11,430 nt of DNA from assembly GCA_030614945.1 (NCBI GenBank), contig JAUXAH010000040.1, forward strand, positions 1-11,430, in the 5' to 3' direction. This DNA is from Phycisphaerae bacterium. Lineage in GTDB: Bacteria > Planctomycetota > Phycisphaerae > Sedimentisphaerales > SG8-4. Below are positions 6,680 to 11,430 of the stretch, piece by piece (the stretch's first letter is position 1; each line of letters starts with the position of its first letter). A program made the translations under genes and the position numbers. The notes below the pieces were generated by a model. It worked only from the letters and a program-made list of their open reading frames with translations. It was not told the DNA's origin and did no database searches.

Positions 6680-6705
6680 CCTCCGTAGAAGTTCTACTTC
6701 GGAGG
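6680..6705. repeat. hairpin-forming sequence CCTCCG...CGGAGG
   Basis: CCTCCG (6680-6685) is complementary to CGGAGG (6700-6705), with additional inner pairing (GTAGA with TCTAC, or GAAGT with ACTTC). GGAGGATGG occurs both here (6701-6709) and at 6581-6589, suggesting a second pair of related repeat fragments. It is probably another dispersed palindrome. Confidence 0.5.
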
Positions 6706-6850
6706 ATGGGGATTTCGAATTTCGGGTTTAATGTGGCTGTGATTATCGGATATCAAGAATCGAGCACCAGGCATGAACGTTAAAGGAACAAAAAACAAAG
6801 GCCTCGTATGTCTGGTAGGCGCCGGCTCCGGCAATCGGACCGTAGTTGGC

Positions 6851-7012
6851 TTATCCCTTCTTAACCACCAGGCAGTCGGACATCATATCGTGCAGGGCCT
6901 GTTTCTTCCTGGTAAAGCCGGCCATAATAAAGCCGATGCGCAGTATTATGCGGGAGACGATTTTGGCAAAATGCCTGCTTAATGTTGAACCATCAAACCG
7001 TCCGAATTTGTG
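6851..7012 (-). pseudogene. C-terminal remnant of an RDD-family membrane protein (53 codons, no start)
   Basis: Reading the minus strand from 7012 to the TAA at 6851-6853 gives 53 residues whose second half is a clear RDD-domain C-terminus: R-I-G-F-I-M-A-G-F-T-R-K-K-Q-A-L-H-D-M-M (25-44), then L-V-V-K-K-G and stop. RDD proteins end with a last membrane helix followed by a motif of the type F-T-x-x-x-Q-x-x-H-D, then a short V-V-x-K tail. The frame is closed upstream by TAA at 7013-7015 and no start codon or earlier RDD helices are seen, so most of the gene has been lost. No Shine-Dalgarno is visible. The longer plus-strand ORF over the same bases is its shadow. An intact short gene using an unseen start is less likely. 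Confidence 0.7.
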
Positions 7013-7073
7013 TTAATCTGGGCCAAATCCCACTTGTCTTGTTCAGAAAACCAGCAGCGGGAATTCAAAACTG

Positions 7074-7102
7074 TTGACACCGGTACTTCAAAGGGTTAAG
7101 TT
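7074..7102 (+). promoter_or_regulatory. candidate promoter for pheT
   Basis: A perfect -35 TTGACA at 7074-7079. The -10 region 16-17 bases on is weak (TTAAGT/TAAGTT, 7096-7102). Transcription would begin about 33 bases before the pheT ATG. The -35 match is good; the assignment as a whole is tentative. Confidence 0.35.
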
Positions 7103-7143
7103 ATTGCCGAAAATGAAGTTTTGTTCTTGATGGTGTACTTATT

Positions 7144-9186
7144 ATGAAAATTTCGCTGAATTGGTTAACTGATTATATCGAAACAGGGCTTCCTGCAGAC
7201 CAAATCGCTGAGATTTTGAGCGATTTGGGATTGCCCTGCGAAGGAATAGAACATCTCGAGGACGATGCCGTAATCGACATTGAGGTGACCAGCAACCGCG
7301 GCGATTGTTTGGGCCATATCGGCATTGCCCGTGAGCTGGCTGCTGCAACTGGCAAAGAATTAAAGCTCCCGGCCGTCAAGCTAAATGAATCGGACAAAGA
7401 CGTTGCGGAATTTGCCGGAGTTGAGATTATCGAGCCGGATTTGTGCGGCCGATATACCGCCCGGATTATTGAGGGCGTCAAAGTTGGGCCGTCGCCGGAT
7501 CGGCTCAGGAAGCGACTCGAAGCCGTCGGGCTGCGGAGCGTCAATAATGTGGTTGACGCAGCGAACTATGCGATGATGGAGACCGGTCAGCCGCCGCACG
7601 CCTTCGATTATGCCGGAATCGCTGAGGGCAAAATCATTGTCAGAAAGGCCGCTGCCGGCGAACGCATACTCAGTATCGATGGCACAACGTGTGAGCTGGA
7701 CACCAATATGCTGGTCATTGCCGATGCACGAGGGGCTGTGGCCATAGCCGGCGTTATGGGTGGCCTGCATACCGAGGTGAGCGAAACTACCGCCACAGTT
7801 CTTCTGGAGGATGCGTACTTTGACCCGGTGAGTGTGCGCACAACCTCTCGCAGACTCGGCCTGCCTTCAGAGGCGGCTTTTCGATTCGAGCGAACCGTGG
7901 ACATTGAAATGGTGGACTGGGCCTCCAAACGCACCGCACAATTAATCACTCAGGCGGCAGGCGGTAAAGTCGCCAAAGGCGTGGTGGATATTTATCCCAA
8001 AAAGCCGGCGCAGAAGCAAGTAACGTTGCGGCTTCCACGTTTGAGCAACCTGCTTGGTATTGAGATACCATCCGAAGAAGTGGTAAGAATTCTGTCAGCG
8101 TTAAGTTTCGGGCCGCAGCACAAGGACGACTTGATAGTTTGCTCAGTGCCTTCGTGGCGCAGCGATATTTTCCGTGAGGTTGACGTAATTGAGGAAGTCG
8201 CACGTGTGTATGGCTATAGTAAAATACCGACAGAGCAGAAAATTAGAATCGAAGTGGTGCCGGTCGATGCCCGTCAGAAATCGGCTGAATCGATTGGAGC
8301 ATATCTTAACAGTTGTGGTTTTTATGAAACGATTAATGTGGGTTTTGTTGACCATTCTGTTGCCGAGCTTTTTACAGGCCGGGACGCCAACAAGCATTTG
8401 GCGGTAAAAGATGTATCCAGGAAAAGCGCGAATCTGCTTCGCCAGATTCTTTTGCCCTCTTTATTAGCGGTTCTGAAAACAAACCTTAACGCCGGGAACT
8501 TACCGTGCAGGATATTTGAGATTGCCGATACTTTTGTGCCTGTCCTGAGCGAAGCCGAAGGGCCGGCGGGCAGGCCAGCCGGTACTCTGCCGATTGAAAT
8601 GGCTAAACTGGCTCTGGTCTGTGATAGCGACTTCAGAGACCTGCGGGGCGTCATTGAAGGACTGATAAAAAGTATCGATAGAGATGCCCGAATTGTTTTT
8701 ACACCTGCAGACCCTCTCTGGGCGCAGACCGGTGCGCAGGTCGTCGTAAACGGCAGGGTAATCGGTACGGCAGGGATTGTTTCAAAGGCAGTAATACAAA
8801 AATTTGATTTCAAAGACCTTTCCCCTGCCGCCGCGGAGCTGGATTTTGAGCAGCTTTCAGCTTTGCAGCGCGGCGCCGTAAAAGTCAAACCCATTCCAAG
8901 ATTCCCGGCAATACAGCGCGACCTTTCGATTATTGTCGATGAGAATATTCGCTGGGCTGACATTGTTGAGGCGGTAAGCAAAAAGGCCTCTGGTGAGCTT
9001 GAGGATATTCAGTTTGTCGGGATATATCGCGGCAAGGGCATCCCATCCGGCAGAAAGAGTGTTACGCTTTCCGTGCGGTTCAGGGATGAAGACGGCACAT
9101 TGACCCACGAGACCGTTGACCGCCTTCAGGCCGACATTGTAGCAAGTCTAACTGCATCCGTCGGAGCTGAGCTGCGAACCGTCTGA
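7144..9186 (+). CDS. pheT: phenylalanine--tRNA ligase beta subunit, short form without the OB-fold insertion (680 aa)
   Basis: Beta subunit of the heterotetrameric enzyme that charges tRNA(Phe), with editing activity in the B3/B4 region. It opens with K-I-S-L-N-W-L-T-D-Y (2-11). After L-G-L-P-C-E-G-I-E (28-36) the sequence goes directly to D-I-E-V-T-S-N-R-G-D-C-L-G (45-57). In E. coli PheT about 100 residues of EMAPII-type tRNA-binding domain lie between the equivalent motifs, so that domain is absent. B3/B4 includes V-V-D-A-A-N-Y ... H-A-F-D (136-155); B5 lies around 290-370; the inactive catalytic-like core follows, and the FDX-ACB anticodon-binding domain runs from R-F-P-A-I-Q-R-D-L-S (587-596). 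Residues 467-480 (V-L-S-E-A-E-G-P-A-G-R-P-A-G) are encoded by a palindromic repeat. The ATG at 7144 has only a weak ribosome binding site (GGTG). No pheS is in the window. Confidence 0.95.
   Translation: MKISLNWLTDYIETGLPADQIAEILSDLGLPCEGIEHLEDDAVIDIEVTSNRGDCLGHIGIARELAAATGKELKLPAVKLNESDKDVAEFAGVEIIEPDLCGRYTARIIEGVKVGPSPDRLRKRLEAVGLRSVNNVVDAANYAMMETGQPPHAFDYAGIAEGKIIVRKAAAGERILSIDGTTCELDTNMLVIADARGAVAIAGVMGGLHTEVSETTATVLLEDAYFDPVSVRTTSRRLGLPSEAAFRFERTVDIEMVDWASKRTAQLITQAAGGKVAKGVVDIYPKKPAQKQVTLRLPRLSNLLGIEIPSEEVVRILSALSFGPQHKDDLIVCSVPSWRSDIFREVDVIEEVARVYGYSKIPTEQKIRIEVVPVDARQKSAESIGAYLNSCGFYETINVGFVDHSVAELFTGRDANKHLAVKDVSRKSANLLRQILLPSLLAVLKTNLNAGNLPCRIFEIADTFVPVLSEAEGPAGRPAGTLPIEMAKLALVCDSDFRDLRGVIEGLIKSIDRDARIVFTPADPLWAQTGAQVVVNGRVIGTAGIVSKAVIQKFDFKDLSPAAAELDFEQLSALQRGAVKVKPIPRFPAIQRDLSIIVDENIRWADIVEAVSKKASGELEDIQFVGIYRGKGIPSGRKSVTLSVRFRDEDGTLTHETVDRLQADIVASLTASVGAELRTV
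8541..8583. repeat. intragenic palindromic repeats in pheT, TGTCCTGAG...CGAAGGG family plus hairpin
   Basis: TGTCCTGAGCGAAGCCGAAGGG (8541-8562; only four bases differ from hemC 6024-6045) is followed by GGCCGGC (8561-8567) and GCCAGCC (8574-8580), which pair with one mismatch. The phase here is T-GTC-CTG-AGC, shifted relative to hemC. It encodes residues 467-480 between F-E-I-A-D-T-F-V-P and T-L-P-I-E, a place where PheT proteins have a variable surface loop. Confidence 0.75.
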
Positions 9187-9254
9187 TTCATATTGTGTGA
9201 TGCGGCACTGAGTTTTCACTCAACTGCGCTGAATCCGACTGATATTTAGATATT

Positions 9255-9716
9255 CTAATCTTGAGACAAATAGTTTGGCAAGAAATCTTCAAGCAAATAA
9301 ATCTTTAAGTTGGCTTCGTCTTTCAGTTTCTCTTTTAGTCTTGTATCCGTTGTGACAACTATTCTATCTGGGCCAGAATATGCTAATTCGATTAGATACT
9401 TGTCATCAGAGGGCGTCTTAGCTTCAACTTCATTTTGAAGCTTCTTTATATCATTGTCATCAGCAATTATCGTTTTATCCGAATTGTAAAAAAGGAGGCG
9501 ATTCAATTTTGAGAAGCGTTTTTTGAAATCGAGGTCCCAGCTAAACTGGCCCATAAAGTTATGAAACTTTTTAACAAAGGGGCTTGGTCTTCTTATTACT
9601 ATTTTATCGCATTTTTCCACCCAAGCGTTTATAAATTTAATAGCCAAATTCCTATTACAATCTTTGGCGTTGGGGCGCATATAGTCTAAGAGCCACTCAT
9701 TGACAACGATTTCCAT
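9255..9716 (-). CDS. PIN-like domain protein, putative nuclease partner of the adjacent ATPase (153 aa)
   Basis: A small soluble protein that I read as PIN-like. It begins with a beta-strand and acidic residue, E-I-V-V-N-E-W-L-L-D (2-11). The C-terminal half has P-S-D-D-K-Y-L-I-E-L-A (102-112), then D-R-I-V-V-T-T-D-T-R-L (117-127). That is the usual PIN order of a D-D-x-x-L-x-x-A helix followed by a strand ending in T-x-D-x-x-L. Candidate metal ligands are Glu7 (or Asp11), Asp104/Asp105 and Asp124. The first aspartate of classical PIN domains is not in its standard place, so activity is uncertain. The middle (about 45-75) is basic and aromatic. The ATG follows the ATPase stop TAA without a gap, indicating coupled expression. 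A VapC-type toxin with antitoxin is unlikely because the partner is a large ATPase. Confidence 0.65.
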   Translation of the reverse strand: MEIVVNEWLLDYMRPNAKDCNRNLAIKFINAWVEKCDKIVIRRPSPFVKKFHNFMGQFSWDLDFKKRFSKLNRLLFYNSDKTIIADDNDIKKLQNEVEAKTPSDDKYLIELAYSGPDRIVVTTDTRLKEKLKDEANLKIYLLEDFLPNYLSQD

Positions 9717-11003
9717 TTATGCACTTTCAGAAATGTTGAAAAAGTCTTTGACGTGCTTTAGTTCAGCTTCATAAAATCCCTTGAGTCCCCCTGTTACCTG
9801 TCCCTTTTCATTCACTTCTTGTTTTTCCATTACTGTTTGTTGGCCTTTTTTGGTGAGATAGTAGAGCTTTATATCTTCGGCTTTTAATTTTCTCCGTGCT
9901 ACCTTGTTCAAAAGGGATAAGACAATATGCTCGCTGTGTGTCGATATTATAAAACTTTTGTCTTCTTCCTCTACTATTTTAACGAACACATCTACTAACT
10001 TATCCATTAATTCAGGATGTAAGTGGATCTCAGACTCCTCAATACAAATTGTATGCATTTCTTTTCTTAAGGATTTTGTCAGAATAGTAACCAGTTGATT
10101 TGTGCCGAATCCTTCGTTTACCAGGTCACAAACAAGCCCAGTGTCACTGTCGCGCGATTGAAGATTGAAGTTTGCCGTGTTAATTGTGGGCCTCACCATA
10201 AAATTTCTATCTACTATTTGACCCAGATAATGTGCAACTCTACCTTCTAAATCTCGGTCAGTCACAAGAAGCGTAGCTAGTTCTTTCTGGTCTATTAATT
10301 GCTCATGCATAGGGACTGAGGAATAACTCGGTTCTGTGAATCCCCTTCCTAGAGGAATAAATTCAACAGCTCTTAATTCATCGATAGGCGCGTTGATACT
10401 GCTGTGCAAAGCTTTGGCAGCGTTTTGCATGCTCACTTCGGTTGAGAACTCATAAGTACGATTTTCTTCTTCTCTTTCGCTTGATAACTCATCTTCTTCG
10501 TTGGGTTCTTGCGATTCGCCTTTTGGACTAACGGTAATTGTTGGAGATATACCGTTCCATGTCACTTTCGCTGTGTGATAGGCTCCTTCAACCTCACAAC
10601 CTGTAGTTTGATTCGTGGCATAAGGAAAGGTAACTTCGAGATTCAACGAAAGTTCGAGCGGTTTTGATGTTTTAAGGCTCAGTTCAGACTTTTTCTTTCC
10701 TAATGAGGCCGAGTATAGAGAACGGGCGTCGTCTCTTTCGACTTCAATGCCGAGGCGAATGCTTGAGTTCTCTTTTTTAAGGTATACTGTTTGAGCGAAT
10801 CCACCAAGGTTTATAAAACCAAGGTTTAGAAAACCATCCAAGCTTTGATTTGGATTCAGAACGACGTTCTTAAGAGCCATGAGGCCGTAAATTATGCTTG
10901 ACTTACCACTGTTGTTGGGACCAGTGAGAAGGGTAATTTTGCCCAATTCCACATCACTTTTGTGGATAGACCGGAAGTTCTCAAAATGTAGTTTCGTAAT
11001 CAT
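9717..11003 (-). CDS. AAA family ATPase of the OLD/SMC-like (AAA_21, DUF3696-like) type, 428 aa
   Basis: An ABC/SMC-fold ATPase with the head in one chain. M-I-T-K-L-H-F-E-N-F-R-S-I (1-13) is the typical opening of RecF/OLD-like proteins. The Walker A motif is G-P-N-N-S-G-K-S (28-35). The signature-like segment is N-E-G-F-G-T-N-Q-L (296-304). Walker B is T-I-C-I-E-E-S-E-I-H-L-H-P (318-330), with Glu-Glu in place of Asp-Glu, and S-T-H-S-E-H (354-359) is the His-switch. The tail, G-G-L-K-G-F-Y-E-A-E-L (405-415), resembles the DUF3696 ending. There is no TOPRIM domain, unlike true OLD nucleases. An acidic linker lies at about 165-182. The frame extends to a TTG at 11018, but GGAG (11013-11016) lies nine bases before ATG 11003, which is chosen. 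It is coupled to the PIN-like gene. The region is AT-richer than pheT (one 60-base line, from 9841: 23 G/C; one pheT line, from 7741: 36 G/C). Confidence 0.88.
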   Translation of the reverse strand: MITKLHFENFRSIHKSDVELGKITLLTGPNNSGKSSIIYGLMALKNVVLNPNQSLDGFLNLGFINLGGFAQTVYLKKENSSIRLGIEVERDDARSLYSASLGKKKSELSLKTSKPLELSLNLEVTFPYATNQTTGCEVEGAYHTAKVTWNGISPTITVSPKGESQEPNEEDELSSEREEENRTYEFSTEVSMQNAAKALHSSINAPIDELRAVEFIPLGRGFTEPSYSSVPMHEQLIDQKELATLLVTDRDLEGRVAHYLGQIVDRNFMVRPTINTANFNLQSRDSDTGLVCDLVNEGFGTNQLVTILTKSLRKEMHTICIEESEIHLHPELMDKLVDVFVKIVEEEDKSFIISTHSEHIVLSLLNKVARRKLKAEDIKLYYLTKKGQQTVMEKQEVNEKGQVTGGLKGFYEAELKHVKDFFNISESA

Positions 11004-11012
11004 GACACCGTT

Positions 11013-11016
11013 CTCC
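11013..11016 (-). promoter_or_regulatory. Shine-Dalgarno GGAG that sets the ATPase start at 11003
   Basis: GGAG on the minus strand, nine bases before ATG (11001-11003). The longer reading would start at TTG 11018, which overlaps this site. The ATPase fold also starts at the ATG. Confidence 0.8.
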
Positions 11017-11042
11017 AAGTACTAGTTAGTTGTTACTTTTAG

Positions 11043-11098
11043 AATTTCCCATACGAGTAATTATCGGGTGGCCAATTTAGATTGTCAAATGGGAAATT
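11043..11098. promoter_or_regulatory. perfect 10-bp inverted repeat bracketing the cassette promoter (candidate operator)
   Basis: AATTTCCCAT (11043-11052) and ATGGGAAATT (11089-11098) are exact reverse complements, 36 bases apart. The distal arm abuts the -35 box (11083-11088) and the proximal arm lies about 7 bases past the -10 box (11060-11065). This is a suitable placement for a dimeric repressor or DNA loop. A chance match of this length somewhere in the window is not improbable; it is the position that makes it notable. Confidence 0.45.
11060..11088 (-). promoter_or_regulatory. near-consensus sigma70 promoter of the ATPase/PIN-like cassette
   Basis: On the minus strand: TTGACA (11083-11088, perfect), a 17-base spacer, then GATAAT (11060-11065, 5 of 6). 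The expected leader is about 50 bases. Strength this close to consensus suggests that the cassette either is well expressed or is held down by a repressor. Confidence 0.7.
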
Positions 11099-11263
11099 TT
11101 TGTCGTGGTAAGTAATTCAAGAGAAAACTCAGCGTGAAGGGCAGGCATTTTGATTTTTTAATCTGAATTTGGCTTCAGAAAAAGCCGTTAAAGAGCCGAA
11201 AAAACCAATAAATAGGGCAAAACTGAAGATTTTAATTAGTTGCCTGATTTTGCCGGTATTCTA

Positions 11264-11292
11264 TTGACTTTTGCCCCTGGATATGGTATAAA
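11264..11292 (+). promoter_or_regulatory. sigma70-like promoter reading out of the right edge
   Basis: TTGACT (11264-11269), a 17-base spacer, TATAAA (11287-11292): each box is 5 of 6. The transcript would start near 11299, directly at a short hairpin (GCAGG 11300-11304, CCTGC 11311-11315). It is divergent from the ATPase promoter, about 180 bases away. Confidence 0.6.
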
Positions 11293-11338
11293 AAGTATTG
11301 CAGGCTGACCCCTGCGGTGTTGGTATAGAAAGCGCTAT

Positions 11339-11430
11339 TTGAAAAAACCGATAGACCCAACTCAGGGAAATCAGGCCTTGATGGATCGGAAATGCCTACT
11401 CGATAGGACTTTCGGACACAAGCAACGGTT
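11339..11430 (+). CDS. possible 5' end of a gene running off the right edge
   Basis: Downstream of the 11264-11292 promoter a frame is open to the window end. It could start at TTG 11339 (K-K-P-I-D-P-T-Q-G-N follows) or at ATG 11381 (M-D-R-K-C-L-L-D-R-T), the latter with an AGG five bases upstream. I do not recognise the product. The same bases have several short complementarities (CCGAT 11348-11352 with ATCGG 11384-11388), so a structured leader or small RNA is an alternative. Confidence 0.3.
   Translation, partial: MKKPIDPTQGNQALMDRKCLLDRTFGHKQR

Larger units (their letters stand above)
6492..7143. other. 652-base region with repeats and one gene remnant, no intact gene
   Basis: Between hemC and pheT. 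From the left: a TCATTGCGAGCG-family repeat (6501-6529); a stretch with CTCC/GGAG short complementarity (6573-6584) and pyrimidine-rich CCTCTGTCTTC sequence near 6620-6640; a hairpin repeat (6680-6705); a minus-strand remnant of an RDD-family gene (6851-7012); and a perfect TTGACA (7074-7079) ahead of pheT. The plus-strand frame at 6773-6982 overlaps the remnant and is treated as spurious. The whole stretch looks like decayed, repeat-invaded DNA. Confidence 0.6.
11004..11380. other. divergent region upstream of the ATPase gene, no complete gene
   Basis: It contains the ATPase ribosome binding site and promoter with bracketing inverted repeat (11043-11098), an A/T-rich stretch of about 160 bases with no recognisable signal (11100-11260), and a plus-strand promoter (11264-11292) with a small hairpin just after it (GCAGG 11300-11304 / CCTGC 11311-11315). 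Confidence 0.55.

Noticed and set aside
6773..6982. 69-codon plus-strand ORF whose start (G-L-V-C-L-V-G-A-G-S-G-N) resembles the N-terminus of uroporphyrinogen-III methyltransferase (CobA), which would fit next to hemC
   Set aside because: The likeness stops after about 12 residues; expected later motifs are missing and there is no ribosome binding site. The opposite strand of 6851-7012 gives a much better match to an RDD-family C-terminus, so the plus frame is taken as a shadow.
9187..9254. Bidirectional terminator between pheT and the PIN-like gene (TGAGT-TTTC-ACTCA hairpin)
   Set aside because: Only five base pairs and no T-run on either side; not supportable as an intrinsic terminator.
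9717..11003. True OLD-family nuclease
   Set aside because: No C-terminal TOPRIM domain follows the ATPase core; the chain ends soon after the His-switch with a DUF3696-like tail.
1..11430. CRISPR arrays, tRNA or rRNA genes, insertion-sequence transposases
   Set aside because: No regularly spaced direct repeats, no tRNA cloverleaf or rRNA segments recognised by eye, and no transposase reading frame. The short palindromes carry no genes.

Overview
The window looks like a chromosomal segment of a planctomycete, most likely of the Phycisphaerae type. This is inferred from the mix of genes rather than from any marker search: a Tat-exported Cys-type sulfatase, system II cytochrome c biogenesis (ResB plus CcsA), an overlapping hemA-hemC pair, and a short PheT. 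Many short palindromic repeats are scattered between and inside the genes.

Layout, left to right. The left edge (minus strand) holds what may be the first codons of a gene with a hydrophobic N-terminus, then a formylglycine-type sulfatase (103-1605). After a repeat-bearing gap comes the minus-strand resB-ccsA pair (3926 down to 1953), joined stop-to-start with no spacer. A 331-base divergent region carries two adjacent palindromic repeats and a good sigma70-like promoter. It leads into hemA (start corrected to 4258) and hemC, whose stop and start codons share one base. A gap of about 650 bases without an intact gene (6492-7143) contains more repeats and, on the minus strand, a 53-codon remnant of an RDD-family membrane protein. 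pheT follows (7144-9186). Convergent to it, on the minus strand and visibly AT-richer, is a two-gene cassette: an SMC/OLD-like AAA ATPase (start corrected to 11003) and a PIN-like protein (9716-9255), again joined stop-to-start. The right edge has a strong plus-strand promoter and perhaps the first codons of another gene.

How the genes fit together. HemA makes glutamate-1-semialdehyde and HemC makes hydroxymethylbilane, so both feed tetrapyrrole synthesis. ResB-CcsA carries heme across the membrane and attaches it to apocytochrome c. The divergent arrangement therefore joins heme supply and heme use. No hemB or hemD is visible in the window. PheT is a housekeeping subunit of phenylalanyl-tRNA synthetase. 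The ATPase plus PIN-like pair looks like an accessory module with the architecture of a nuclease-type defence system (inference).

The strongest points for follow-up are these. (1) Related palindromic repeats sit in frame inside hemC and inside pheT, read in different frames. (2) The ATPase/PIN-like cassette has a near-consensus promoter bracketed by a perfect 10-base inverted repeat. (3) PheT lacks the usual tRNA-binding OB-fold insertion. (4) Three annotation traps are corrected: the long hemA start, the TTG start of the ATPase, and a spurious plus-strand ORF over the RDD remnant.
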